From contig CAWUHX010000011.1 of assembly GCA_963922205.1 (NCBI GenBank), positions 1,240,001 to 1,304,000 of the forward strand: a stretch of 64,000 nucleotides of DNA, written 5' to 3'. The position numbers and the translations under genes were made by a program. The DNA comes from Romanomermis culicivorax. Its lineage: Eukaryota; Nematoda; Enoplea; Mermithida; Mermithidae. Numbering within the stretch: position 1 is the stretch's first letter; each line of letters begins with the position of its first letter. This document shows, one piece after another, positions 36,000-47,899 of this stretch. The notes beneath the pieces are model-generated. The model saw nothing but the letters and a program-made list of their open reading frames with translations. It was not told where the DNA came from and did not search any database.

Positions 36000-37270
36000 A
36001 TTTGGGTACGAAATTGTATAATGAAATGCTTCCAGAGCTTTAGGCGCCACAAAACTGTTTTTTAAACAATTTTATCCATATAAGGAAAGTGGATCTCAAA
36101 CTGACTGGATCAGACGCTACTACTGTGCAGACATGTATAGTGAAGTGACGCGACATTCATTCGTTTCAACTCTTTAGAGTATACTTATGCAACATGAATG
36201 TAGTTCAATATGGATAATTAAATTTCTGATATGGCTGGAAAGATTTTTAAGATCACGAAGGATGAAAGTTTCCACAAGCCAAACTGATTTATAAGGCAAT
36301 TGTAAGCTATTTTGACATTTCAAGGAGCCAATGGTTCTGATCAGGCCAAAAAAGCCTAGATTAGGAGCAGGAAATTCACGAATGCTATTGTTGTAACCAG
36401 TTTTTTTGTTAGCACGAGTCCGATTTACACGGCTGCTAACTTTCCTAAATTTGTATTACTTTTTTTAAGCACGATTAAAATTTTCATTAGCACCGTATTG
36501 TTTAAAATATCTATAAGGAAATTTACTTTTAACTGCATTATTAAGAGTCTTTTTTAACATGCGCATGTATGTAAACCACAGTTGAAAAGTACCGTATTAT
36601 CATTTTCAAGTGAGTCATACTTAGTACTTATTGACGGGGCAAGGCGAATGACTTCTAAGGATACGAGATTTGTATTTGCCAAATTTGCGGTTCAAGCTTA
36701 TCATCATCATTATCCTACTTATTACACTCAATACCTGTATTAAAATACAGTCAAGTTGCTCAAGTCTTTCGGCGTGCTTAAACAATGCAAAATCCAAAAA
36801 AACTTCCACATAAAGTATTTCGACAAATATGAACAGAATGTCGGCGGAAAACAGTACGCTAACAGTACCCAAAAACGAAAACAATTTGGGATTCAATTAA
36901 CTTTATGGCTGACAAGTACCCGATGAACCGATAGTTTGTTCAGATATGCACAATAAAGCCCCTTCATTTTGATTTGGGACAAATATTTCAGTATGATATA
37001 ACGAGTTATGTAAATATCTTCACTTACATTTTATTTATGTGAGTTAATTTTTAGAGTTGTGAAATAAAAAAAATTGTAATTGATATTAATTGTAAAAAAT
37101 AAATCTAACGTGCTAAGAATCCATCACGGAAGGTGACATTGTTCATGGAATCATGACCGTCTAAAGATCATATGACGCTCTTGCTGAAGAAGCCAAGATA
37201 TAAGTTTCTTGATGAATTTCACATTTCAATTGCGACATTTTTTTGGATGAAAAAACATATGAATCATTCG
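36000..37270. other. AT-rich DNA without recognised gene
   Basis: Contains one hAT-like end candidate (CAGTTTTTTTGTTAGCACG at 36399) without its partner and TTAGCAC words to 36510. Otherwise nothing that I can name. Confidence 0.4.
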
Positions 37271-37937
37271 TCTTTCCGGCGCGAAGCGCGGTAAAAATTT
37301 CCGGATTCAGATAGCCTAAAACGTTGGAAGATAAATCTTTTCAATACTTATTTCACGATTTAAAAGTGGATTTTTACGGCTTAATGATGTTCATGCTTGA
37401 ACAATGTGCCGATGTTTTCAACCTGTTAACCAGCTAAAAAATCAGCTTGAAGTCAACGATGTTTCATAAATTTGGGCGAAACAACAAAATTCGTAGATAG
37501 ACTTCCGACACGAAGCGCCGAAATTTTTCTGAAGTTTTGACACTAGAATGCTGGAAAATTAATCTTTTCGACATTTATTTCATTATTAGTTGTATGATTT
37601 TGCATTCGGTTCAATCACTTTTAATAGTCGGACAAAATGCAAAACATCATATTGAAAGCATTCTATTCAATTTGTAAAATCAGAAATGAGAAAAGCAACC
37701 AAAAATTTGGATTATTCAACCAGCAATATCTGTCACTGTCCCAAATGGTGGTGTTTCAATCATTTGCCGAATGCAAAAAAATTATGTTTACAAAGTTCAA
37801 AAAATTGTAATGACTGCAGAAAAATTTTGTGAAAAAAATCGAGAAAATCTCCATTCGAAAATTCCGAAATTTTCTCACCATTCGGAGAAAGTGCCAGACA
37901 TTTTTTTCGCCAAAATATCGATTTGCATTCCTGTAAA

Positions 37938-38130
37938 AGGTCCGACCAGTAGGGGAGTATAAACCCGAAATTTTGGCGAGGGGGTCGAAAATTTTCCCAA
38001 AAAAGCACTTTTTTCCAATTTTTCCAAGTTTGGGGGGTTGGGTACAGGGTGGTCGAGTTGGGGATGGGGGTTCACTCGATTACGGGTACGCCGATTTGGC
38101 GGGAAAAAATGGTTTACCCGCTCCCCCAAC
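37938..38130. repeat. Family H G/C-run element piece
   Basis: GGTCCGACCAGTAGGGGAGTATAAACCCGAAATTTTGG and TTTGGGGGGTTGGGTA in minus orientation match pieces at 39365-39540, 39563-39740 and 43003-43196. The overlapping frames on both strands come from base composition. Confidence 0.6.
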
Positions 38131-38499
38131 CAGGGCTTTTTTGCACAGGCCAGGTTGCAACTATAGCAATGCGTAACTTGGCGAAAAATTTTAGTTGCAC
38201 AGATAGATTCTTAGTTGCGCACTTTAAAATCAATAGATTACTGCTTAACTTAATCGGAAAAACCACCAAAAGCTAATTTTCTTGTATTTCATTCGAATCG
38301 CGCGGATTTTAGGCTTTTAAAACCCAATTTTCTAAGTTTTGATGAGAAAATGAAAAGGTTGGTATGAGTACAACTTGTTCGGCGCGTAGCGCCACAATTT
38401 TTCTTGGGAGTTTGATATTTTAGATTCCTGGAAAACGGATCTTTTCAAATATTATTTCCAAGACAGAAGGTTTAATTTAGACATTTTGAAAAGCCGAGT

Positions 38500-39330
38500 C
38501 TGAGCTGGATAATACATATTAATGATTGTTAAAGTTATAACTAGAGCGAAGCGCCGGAAAATTTTGAGATTAGGACCTCCTAAAATGCACCAAAATGCAT
38601 CTTTTCAATATGAAAACCCCAAATTTTTCTTCCACATTTGTGGAAAGACCTCAAAATTGTTTTCCACATTATAGTGCAAGGAAAAAAACCGTGCTTCGCG
38701 CCGGTGATAACTTTAATAATCATTATTATTTATTACCAAGCTCAGGTGCGGCTTTTAGCATGTCTACCTTCACTTACCATTTAATCTTTAACAATTTTCA
38801 TCATCTTTAACGTATTATTTCATGTTTAATTGGCAATCTTGAATATTATATCTTTATATTTAATGACGATATCCACATTTTTTCCTTCATAGATTTTTTG
38901 AGAAAGATCAACACGTCAACTTTCTAAACTTTTTGAAGCGTTTGTTCCTTTCTTAACGTAAATTGAATTCAAAAGCTTCGTGGAAGTATTTTTGGAAAAT
39001 TTCTACGTATATGATACGAAAATACTTCTGACTCATAGCTTTTCAGCCAAATTTATGAAAAGTTACGAAAAAATTAATGGTTTTAAAATTTTCGAATGAT
39101 AAATTTCTAGAAATTAATGTTTATGAAACACAAAATTTAAATATAATTTTTGAAATATATGATCAGAATAATTATCAGAATGCTTTAAAAAGCTCAAAAA
39201 CACTTCAATAAAGTGTTTATGAGCATTTTCAAGCGGAAAAACGAGGATTTTAAGATGAAAAAAAATTTCTCCACATGTGGAAAAAATTAACTACTTTCCA
39301 CATTTGTGGAAAAAAGTTCGAGGAAAAAAA
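38500..39330. repeat. Mosaic with TTCCACA words, related to element at 41626
   Basis: 38540-38700 repeats the 42470-42640 sequence (hairpin, GGACCTCCTAAAATGCACC, CTTCCACATTTGTGG). The right side ends with CCACATTTGTGGAAAAAAG and AAAAAAACAGTGC at 39335. Likely a rearranged relative of the 41626 element. Confidence 0.55.
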
Positions 39331-39364
39331 CAGTGCAACCAACTGGTCGGTCGGACGCTCTTAC

Positions 39365-39740
39365 ATAACAGGCATACCTGTAATTGGGGGGAGGTTGGGG
39401 GGAACCCCCCCCAACTTGGCCAACCATATATCCAACTCCCGAAATTGGAAAAAATTGGCAAAAAAGTGTATTTTTTTGGCCTTTTTTGGGAAAAATTTCG
39501 ACTTTTTTCGACCTCCCTCCCAACGGTCGGAGGTCTTGGTATGATTGATAACAGTACGATTCATACCTGTAGGTACTTGGGGGGGGGACCCTCCCCAACT
39601 TGGCCAACTATATACCCAACCCCCCCCCCCCCCGTTTGGAAAAAATTAAAAAAATTTGCAAAAAAGTGTATGTTTTTTGGCCTTTTTTGGGAAAAATTTC
39701 GACTTTTTTCGACCCCTCCCCCCAAATTTCGGATTTACCC
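39365..39740. repeat. Two family H pieces in tandem
   Basis: Units at 39377-39540 and 39563-39740 share GGGACCCTCCCCAACTTGG-like starts, AAAAAAGTGTAT.TTTTTTGGCC and GGGAAAAATTTCGACTTTT. The second is interrupted at 39741 by a hAT-like element and resumes at 40586. Confidence 0.6.
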
Positions 39741-40585
39741 CAGTGTTTTTTTTGTGCCAAAACATGGTTTTTGGCACAAAAAAATTTGGAATAGCACAAA
39801 ATATTCTGGGCGTTTGTGCCAATTGGCACAAATTTTTTGAGTAGTCGAATGCCGAATTTCTTTGATTTTTAGTCATTTTAGGGGCTGAAAACGCAAAATT
39901 TTCTCGGCGCTTAGCGCCGAGTCAATTACTTAAGTGTAATATTGGTCAAGTGAAAGAAATCTGAAAGAATTGTATTCGAATAGTAGATATGTATGATCGC
40001 AACAAACTTTGAGATTTTCAATGATTGAAAAATAAATTAGTTAACTTCCACTGTTTATTCAGTGTCATTGGAATCCAAAATTTTTATTTTTGATGTTTGA
40101 TTCGAACAAAAAAATTTACTTCGTTGGCACAATTTTTCAACCAAAAATTTACGCGACGTGACTTCTGTTCTAGTTTTTTCAGGAAAAATCATTATGGACA
40201 TCCTTAATTTATTTACATCGGTGTTTAAGAAGAAATCCGTAGCCGAAAATTAAAGAAAAATATAAAATGCCTGAAAAATTGTAACAAAAATATCTGAATT
40301 CTCGCAGCATCTGATTTCTTTCCGAATCGTATAAACTGCTTTCTTCATAAGTTTTTCTTATCGCACTGACGTGCATAAGATAAAATGGAGTTGGCACGAT
40401 TTTTTATGCAAATTAGTGCGGCAAAAGTAACCTTTAATTATGTTTTTATCAAACTTCTGGCATAAAACTTTTTAAAAGTTTTCAGTATGTTTTTAGGCTG
40501 GAAAAATTTCTTTGTGCCATTGGCACAAATTTTTTTGGTCCTCTGTGCCAATTGGCACAAATGTCCGTGCACAAAAAAAACGCTG
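39741..40585. mobile_element. hAT-like element, private word GGCACAAA
   Basis: 845 bp. Ends CAGTGTTTTTTTTGTGC and GCACAAAAAAAACGCTG; perfect 8-bp duplication ATTTACCC (39733-39740 and 40586-40593). TTTGTGCC/GGCACAAA words stand at 39753-39835 and 40515-40563. A mini-hairpin lies at 39905-39919. No transposase. Confidence 0.9.
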
Positions 40586-41228
40586 ATTTACCCCCCCCCA
40601 AACACCGTTTTTTTCCCTCAAATGGGGTCTTCTGAGGAAAAAAATTTCGAAATGAGGAAAAAAATTGGGTATGGTTCTCATTTTGGAAAAAACTGTGGGG
40701 AATTCAAAACCGAAAAGATGCGTTTTGGTGGACTTGAAAGGGTCAAAATCTCAAAATTGTCACGGGTACAATCTTGACTATTTTCTATCAGGCGCGGCCA
40801 TTAGCATATCTACTACGACTTACTAATTAATGCTCAACAGTTTCCGTCAATCAAGTTAGCTCGTTTCATTTTCTAATCGTTAACAGTCAATTATGTCGCC
40901 CAAAATTGAGATTTTTCATCAATTCCCTCAATTTTTTCTCTCGATGTTGGGAATTTTTTAAACGTCTGCTACCTGAACTTTTGCGTTTATTGAAGATGGA
41001 AATTGAAGACATCATTCTAGACTGCGATTTTAGAACTTCTGTTTATGAATATCTGTTGGAGAGATTTATTTTCCAGCGTTTTAGAATATAAACACTGAAA
41101 AATTTTTCCGGCGCTTCGCGCCCGAATGGGAAGCTAATTATGCTTCATCAGTCGGATTTTAATTTATTTCCCAACGTTGTGGAGGCTCAATTTCCAGCGT
41201 TTCAGAAAGTGAAAATCCAGAATTTTTT

Positions 41229-41245
41229 CCGGCGCTCCGCGCCGG
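41229..41245. repeat. Mini-hairpin, CCGGCGC-TCC-GCGCCGG
   Basis: Seven perfect pairs with loop TCC; a second hairpin with loop TTC is at 41110-41122. Confidence 0.75.
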
Positions 41246-41983
41246 ACCAAAAACTAAACAAAATTAGATGATTCTAATCAGAGCCATAGAAATGTTAATA
41301 GTAGATAAATTCCTGAGAAGTCTATCGTTAACATGCTTCACCCGCTCCTGTAGAACACCAATATATTCGTCATGAGCTCATTTTGACTAACTAGAATTTT
41401 CTCAATTTTTTTTCTCATTTTCGCAGGTTTCTGACTCCAAATACAACAAAATGCTTGGGTATGCTCCTAAAATGCATGAAAAAGCATCCGTAGCCACATT
41501 ACAAACGTTTTTAAAATGAGGAAAATTTTTGGAAAATGAGGAAAAAATTTTGGATCCGGTTCTCATGAGGAAAAAATCTTCGAGGAAAAAAAACGGTGCC
41601 CCCAACTGGTCGGAGGTCTTACAGGCACTGTTTTTTTTCCACGAACTTTTTTCCACAAATGTGGAAAGGGGTCAAATTTTTTTTCCACATGTGGAAAAAA
41701 ATTTTTTGTCTTAAAATCCTCGTTTTTGGCTTAAAAATGCTCACAGACGCTTTATCGCACTGTTTTTGAGCTTTTTCAAGCCTTCCGGTGTTTTTAGAGA
41801 AGTTAATTCATTAAAATTGAAGAAAAAATTGAAATGTTCGACTTAAAAGCCTAACCTACAAGCATTGTTGAACAAATTTTCTAGCAAACTAGCCAAGAGC
41901 ATAATTGACTTGAATTACACAAGAAATCAATAGTCAAGTCCTCTATGATGACAAGCGAAAGCCCAAAAAAGATGGTAATCTTT

Positions 41984-42000
41984 CCGGCGCGAAGCGCCGG
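41984..42000. repeat. Mini-hairpin, CCGGCGC-GAA-GCGCCGG
   Basis: Perfect 7-bp stem, loop GAA; identical to 42479-42495. The core GCGAAGC is known from DNA biophysics as an unusually stable small hairpin. Confidence 0.8.
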
Positions 42001-42478
42001 AAAATTTTTTGGGTATATTGACATTCTGAGATGCTGGAAAATCAATTTTCCGAACATTTATTTCAAGAATTAGATTCCAATTTTGTGTTCAAGAGTCGTA
42101 ATTTCTAGAATTTTACTAGAAAAATTTTAAAATCTGTAATTTATTTGTAAACTCATGAACTTGGTCGAAAATATATGAGTAAGAAGAGTATAAATTTCCG
42201 GAAGATATTTCTATGAAGCTGTTGAATTGATTTTTTGTTAGCAAAGAAATAATCGCATCATAAAGCATAGAGACCTGACGTATTGATTTTTCTCAAAAGG
42301 AAAAAATGCGAATCTTCATTGAATATTATGATAAAATGTTGAAGATTATCAATTAAAACATGAGATGCTGCGTTTAAGATGATGAAAACTATTATAGATT
42401 AAGTGATAAATGAAGGTAGACATGATAAAAGCCACGCCTGAGCTACTTAATGAATAATGATGATTATTAAAGTTATAA

Positions 42479-42495
42479 CCGGCGCGAAGCGCCGG
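42479..42495. repeat. Mini-hairpin, CCGGCGC-GAA-GCGCCGG
   Basis: Same 17 bases as at 41984, followed by AAAATTTTGAGAT as in several other copies. Confidence 0.8.
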
Positions 42496-43002
42496 AAAAT
42501 TTTGAGATTTGGACCTCCTAAAATGCACCAAAATGCATCTTTCCAATATGAAAACCCCACATTTTTCTTCCACATTTGTGGAAAGACCTCAAAAATTTTT
42601 TCCACATTCCAGATTTTTTTTCCACATTATAGTGCAAATGTGGAAAAAAACAGTGCTTACAGGTATGGTATGATTCTACAACAAATTTCAAAACTTAATG
42701 TTTAAACTTACAGCTTATCTTTTTGATGCTGTTTTTTGCCCATACGAAAAGCGGCATCCGACAAAGGTCAAAAAGCAAGCAGGACGAAAGGAAAATTTAC
42801 CGACCAGCCGAAATAAGAACGTGGAATGATTATATACAAGCGTCACAGCGTGAAGCCATCAATACAGTAACTTCGATTTTTTTCATTCTATGTAACAAAC
42901 TCTTAAACTTCGTTTTTGAATTCGAATCTGAACAGAAATATCAGAACATTGTCTGGAGTATTGACACCAACAGATCTGCAATAGCGGTGCTGAGCAAAAG
43001 TC

Positions 43003-43196
43003 CTCTGTGCCCCCCCAACTTGGCCAACCATGTACCCAACATCACCTAACCCCCCAACCCCTCCCCCCAGTTTGGAAAACATTAAAAAAATTTGCAAAAA
43101 AGTGTGTGTTTTTTGGCCTTTTTTGGGAAAAATTTCGTTTTTTTCGACCCCCTCCCCCCAAATTTCGGATTTACTCTCCTCCGAACTGGTCGGAGG
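43003..43196. repeat. Family H G/C-run element piece
   Basis: CCCCCCCAACTTGGCCAACC, AAAAAAGTGTGTGTTTTTTG, TTTTTTCGACCCCCTCCCCC and CTGGTCGGAGGTCTT, matching 39565-39740. The element's end (TTACAGGTATG, 43459-43469) is separated by the Harbinger MITE at 43202. Confidence 0.65.
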
Positions 43197-43201
43197 TCTT
43201 G

Positions 43202-43458
43202 AGGCCCTGTCATACGTCACCGCGCTGCGCCGCGCGGTGCCGCCTTTGAAGTATGAATAGGTTTTTGTAATTTTTGCGGCGCCGCGCGGCGCCCCGTCAG
43301 GTTTCAACTAAACCAATACACATTTTTTGAGAAGAGCAAAATCCAAAAGTAAAAAAGCGGGGTACCGCGCGGCGAAGTATGACGATCCACCGCGCGGTAC
43401 CGCGCGGCGCCGCCTGTTAGTATGAATAGGACAACTGGCACCGCGCGTGACAGGGCCT
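43202..43458. mobile_element. Harbinger-like MITE, private word CCGCGCGG
   Basis: 257 bp, ends AGGCCCTGTCA and TGACAGGGCCT, flanked by TTG/TTA. Interior is full of CCGCGCGGTACCGCGCGG-type palindromes and repeats AGTATGAATAGG. The target, when closed, restores AGGTCTTACAGGTATG, the family H end. No ORF. Confidence 0.75.
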
Positions 43459-44388
43459 TTACAGGTATGCTGGGAATGAAATAAAACTTGGGGTTGAAAC
43501 GGGATTAAGTATGTTCATCGGAAGATGGAACCCTGAAAAATTTCAGGCATTATTTTTTTCCGCCGGCCTTGAAAAGGGTGGAAATTTTTTTCCTGAGTCG
43601 TTTTTTCGCTTTATAATGCTCATCGTGAATTATAATGATCTCTCCCAATCATTCTAACATTTTTAGAGCAATTAATTCATTGAAATTGAATAAGAATTGA
43701 AGTTTTAGAGTTTCATTGAAGTCTAATTTACGGGCATTGTGAAACAAATTCTCCAGCAAACTATCCAAGGGCATAATAATGACTTTGAATTTGTGAAATC
43801 GATGGTTAAGTCTTTTTGATGAAAAGTGGGGGCCCAAAAACCTGTTTATATCTTTGCGGCGCTTGACGCCGGAAAAATTTTTTCGGGTATTGACATTCTG
43901 CAACGCTGGAAAATCAATTATTCAAATATTTATTTCAAAATCCCTTATGGCCACGATCAGCTTTTATGTAGAACAAAAATTTCGGTGGGAACTGGGAACG
44001 TATCGTGTGATAACTCAATATTTACAAGATCAAACTTCGAGTAAGTGAATTCTTGAGACATTACGATTAAGTAGAATGCATAATGACATTTGATATGCGA
44101 GAACAATGTCTTCAAGTTTTTATCTATAACATTTATCTGAAGTCCGATTTTTTGATTACATTTTGATTACAGAACTAACTCACCTTATTCTGGAGTTCAC
44201 AAATGTTCGCTACCATGTTTATTTGCTTTTGAACATTGCAAGCAGGCCCATACCCAGGCATTTTTTTCAGGGGGCGAATTTCAACATTTTTTAAAATAGA
44301 TGAAATTCGACGTGGTGAGGTTGCGTAGCTCCTGAATGTCATGCTGAGAGGTTCAGAATGGCGTGCCCAAAAGCCTCATGGTGGGGTT

Positions 44389-44403
44389 TGGAGCGAAGCT
44401 CCA
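44389..44403. repeat. Mini-hairpin, TGGAGC-GAA-GCTCCA
   Basis: Six perfect pairs. Two stem pairs differ from the common form (A-T replaces C-G, T-A replaces the outer pair) on both arms, keeping the fold. Confidence 0.8.
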
Positions 44404-46190
44404 GAATAAATCAATTTTAGCTACTTTAAGATCGAAAAATCATGATCTAAGATTGACGACAAAGCCAGTTCATACCACTGCTTGCCAGCTTGATTTTTTA
44501 AACCATTATATTAACGTCTGGCCCTCTTTATCTTTCGATATTGTTAATGCTCCCAGTTTGCACACTTTCAAAGAAAAAATTAAACTTCTGAACTTCGATA
44601 ATCGAACTGAAGGGGTAGATGTAAGTTGTTACTTTTCAAGTAACCTTTGCACCCTATTGCTGCATGATTCACTCGTTTCCTAAAATATGTAAATGTTTTG
44701 TGAGTCGATTTGCAATTCTTATTATTTATACGACATTCAGGGTTGGCAAGGCTTTAGTTTTTTGGTTTTAAAAAAAACCAAAAAATTGGAAAATCTGGAT
44801 TTTTGTTTTTTTTTTGGTTTTTTTCCAGAAACATTGGAAAACTGTTTTTTCACATTAGTCGATCTTCTAGGCATGTGTTGGTGTCTATTTAAATCAACAA
44901 AACAATTAATTCAGTTGAAATGAGTTACTACAAAGTAGAAAAAAGTCGTATTTTTATTGTAAATTTCGTTCACAGAAGATGTGATATAAATCAATCGATA
45001 TTCTTTGTATCAATCTTGCAAGCACACATTTAGTGAGTTGAGTTTGCTATAATTTGCTCACAAAAAAATTAGATGCAAAATCTTTCGTAGAGTGTGCTCT
45101 GACCATACGGGGTGACATCCATTGATCCATATCATCATCAAAATTTTGTAAAATATGATTGAGGTTAATATCCTGAATTTTTTTTAATAGTAAACTTTTC
45201 AGTTTCCTTAGCTCCAAATTTCAAAATATAAATGAGACAACAATAATAAAATTTTATACAGGTCATTTAAGCATACTGTAGTTTAACAAAGAGAAGAGCT
45301 TTTGAGTGGCTCATTTTTATGTGACTTGACGTCACTACTAAGTAGAAAAAAATCGTACAAAAATAAGTATCTATCATGCAAGCGAGAATAGTATATATAA
45401 TAAGACCCATTTTCTGTAGTTATAGCTCACAGACAGGTTTGAAAAGCAAAAATTTGTAAACATCTGAAATGTTTATGTGTGACTTTCAACTGAAGTTTGT
45501 AATATTAATAACATATGTAATAATCTATAAATTTAAAACCCTCTTATCGAAAACGGTATACTTAAAAGTTGTGTCATTTCAGCTTTCCTGTGCACATGTG
45601 TATATATGTGGTGCATTGATACAATTCTGTAGTTGATTTCTTATGAGTTCTGATTATGTACATTGCATTTCCCTTTATTTGTAATTTCTCTTATTTTCCT
45701 TGCATTTGCCCTTTACATATCACATGCTCTGTTCCATTTTTACTTTTCTCATGTTCTTTACTCATCTTCCATTCTTATGTGCATGCTATTACTGTATTTC
45801 TATTGCTATAATAGGCATCTCCTATAGCATAAAATAACGACACTTCCGATAAGATTAATACTTCTAGCTGCCAATTTAAGGCTCCCTAACTAATCTTAGA
45901 TGATAGAGGGAGCTTCCTGCAGTTTTCTACATAGTTATTTTGATGTACCAAACATTTTGAAGAATTGAACCAGAAAAAAAACACTAAGAAACCATAGAAA
46001 AACCAAAAAAACCATAAAAAACACTAGAAAACCAAATAACCAAAAAACTGAAATTTCTAAAGTTTGGTTTTTGCCAACCCTGATGACATTATATTATGTA
46101 TTTTATTTTGCATTTGTCTTTTCATTTTGTATTGTCTAACAGCAATAAATATTTTTCATTTCATTTTACTTCATTTCAAAAATCTCCAAA
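44400..46190 (+). mobile_element. LINE 3' end, interrupted by a hAT-like element
   Basis: The frame at 44363-44683 ends in FLNHYINVWPSLSFDIVNA followed by PSLHTFKEKI, the familiar C-terminal end of CR1/Jockey/L2-like reverse transcriptases (..R.V..WNSLP..VVNAPS...FK..L). The 3' tail with CAGCAATAAATATTTTTCA is found at 46140-46160, past the hAT-like element at 44738-46082. Confidence 0.65.
44738..46082. mobile_element. hAT-like element, private word AAAACCAAAAA
   Basis: 1,345 bp. Ends CAGGGTTGGCAA and TTGCCAACCCTG; flanking 8-mers ACGACATT (44730-44737) and ATGACATT (46083-46090) differ at one base. GGTTTT/AAAACC words crowd both ends (44757-44825 and 45970-46070). No transposase recognised. 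Confidence 0.82.
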
Positions 46191-46519
46191 AATAGATAGT
46201 TAAAACACATAATTTAGACTACTCATGATCGAAATTTGTTTTTGAATTGGTACTAACTAAACTATGAATAAAATCATCTATTCAAACTAAACGGAGTGGT
46301 ATATACATCTATCACCTATCATTACATTCTGATAATCAAGCTGCACACCAATTTTTCCTCAAAGATTCTTTCCACATGAGAACCAAACTCTTCATGTGTT
46401 TATTGTTTCAATTTTCTGGTTTTTACGTTCTGAAATGCTGGAAAATGAATTTTCACTACATTTAAATGTAAATTAAAATCATACTAATAGATAGTTATTT
46501 TGTTTCTCATTGTTAAGAG

Positions 46520-46921
46520 CATACATGCACATAGGGGGGGGGGTTTGACCCCAAGCAGATTTTTATTGACCCCCAGCAGATTCTTGCTGACCCCCAGCAG
46601 ATTTGACTCCCCCAGAAATGATTGAGAAGTTGACGAAGGAAAATGATCAAGAGAGAAGAGAAAGTCGACATGAAAATGGAAATGATGCGTTGGTTAACAA
46701 TTTTTCCAAACAAAGCATACTTGGTTCCAGAAAAGTAAAATTAAAACTTAAAAAGTGCAGTCTAAGCAAATAATTCCAAATATCTAACTAATAAAGGTTG
46801 AAAAATATGCGGCTTGAATGTTAGAAAACCTTTCTGAAACCTTTCTTTTCATTATCAAGAATGAAAAAAAATTTGCATTCCACCCCGGGTCTTGGCTGAA
46901 TTTCTATGCTGTGCATGTATG
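46520..46921. mobile_element. CATACATGCAC element, family F, 8-bp duplication
   Basis: 402 bp. Ends CATACATGCAC and GTGCATGTATG, perfect duplication GTTAAGAG (46512-46519 and 46922-46929). Word GACCCCCAGCAGA repeated three times near the left end. Confidence 0.85.
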
Positions 46922-46929
46922 GTTAAGAG

Positions 46930-47890
46930 TATAAAAATCTTCAAATTTTTATATACTAAAATGCGGGGAAATGAATCATTGCAATAGACACATACAGGGC
47001 CGTAGCCAGGGATTTTTTTAAGGGGGGGGGGGCGGACAGAGCAAAAAAATTTTTTCAGGTTTTTACACTTTAAAAGGCTGAAAAATTAATCTTTCCATAA
47101 CAATGATAATAAATTGGAATTAAACTAATGGATTGTAATACCTTTCTTATTTCGTGCTCCAAAATGCTGGAAAATGAATGTCTACAACAATTTTTCCTAG
47201 ATAGGAGCTATAAATTTACAGTCTTAAAATGACGTTTTTATGAGTTTTCAATGTGGATTGCGAAGGCTCACGTTTCAAAATTTTTGGTAAACTCCAAACG
47301 AAGTAAGAGAATAAAATTTTAAGAAGTGATCAAAAACCTAAATTGTCAGCAAAATATTGGCTCTTAATTAGTAAAAGAAGAGATGAAGTGAATCAGTTGA
47401 TAGAAACTGATGAAAGTTAGCTAGTAAAGTGGAAGTATATATGTTAATGGCTGCGCTTGATAGGGAACAATGACAATTATACTCAGGACCGGCCCAAAGC
47501 GCCAGAAAATTCTGAGGGTTTGACCTTCTGAAGTTCACCACAATGCATCATGTTAGTTTTTGAATCAAAAAAAGTTTTCCCACTGTGAGAAACATGCCCA
47601 ACATTTTGTCTTGTAACTAATAAAATAAGGGATGAGGTAGTTCAGTTGATTGAAACTGTTGAAGTTTAACTAGTAAGTCAAAGTAGATATGATAATGGCA
47701 GTGCTGGATTGAAAATAATGACTGTTATACTCATTACTGGTGTGAAGCACCGGAAAATTTTGAGATTTTTCTCAGTGATAGACACAAAATCGGCATATGA
47801 CAAAGTTCCAAGGGGGTGACGGCCGCCCCCCTGCCCCCCCTAAATATGGCCTTGGACACATACCTGTAATTTGGGTGGGATTGGAGGGGA
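46930..47890. other. Repeat-rich DNA with degenerate hairpins
   Basis: Near-duplicate segments about 47330-47560 and 47600-47770 (AGTTGATAGAAACTG, GATGAGGTAG..TTCAGTTGA, TGATAATGGC) each end in a decayed mini-hairpin (47489-47505 and 47737-47753). No gene seen. Confidence 0.5.
47737..47753. repeat. Mini-hairpin, CTGGTGT-GAA-GCACCGG
   Basis: Seven pairs kept, two as G-T wobbles, although the stem sequence differs at three positions from the common CCGGCGC form. Confidence 0.7.
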
Positions 47891-47899
47891 CCTACCCAA

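Larger units (their letters stand above)
41626..42655. mobile_element. hAT-like element, private word TTCCACA
   Basis: 1,030 bp. Ends CACTGTTTTTTTTCCAC and GTGGAAAAAAACAGTG; perfect 8-bp duplication CTTACAGG (41618-41625 and 42656-42663). TTCCACA/TGTGGAA words fill 41637-41700 and 42568-42645. Two identical 17-bp hairpins lie inside (41984 and 42479). It is inserted in the end of a family H element (CTTACAGGTATG). Confidence 0.9.

Noticed and set aside
39277-39876. Several overlapping frames on both strands
   Set aside because: They read through G-runs and C-runs of repeated family H pieces; products are low-complexity and repeat-derived.
42723-43049. 108-codon open frame
   Set aside because: It runs from unknown sequence into a family H repeat (CPPNLANHVP comes from the C-run); no domain recognised.
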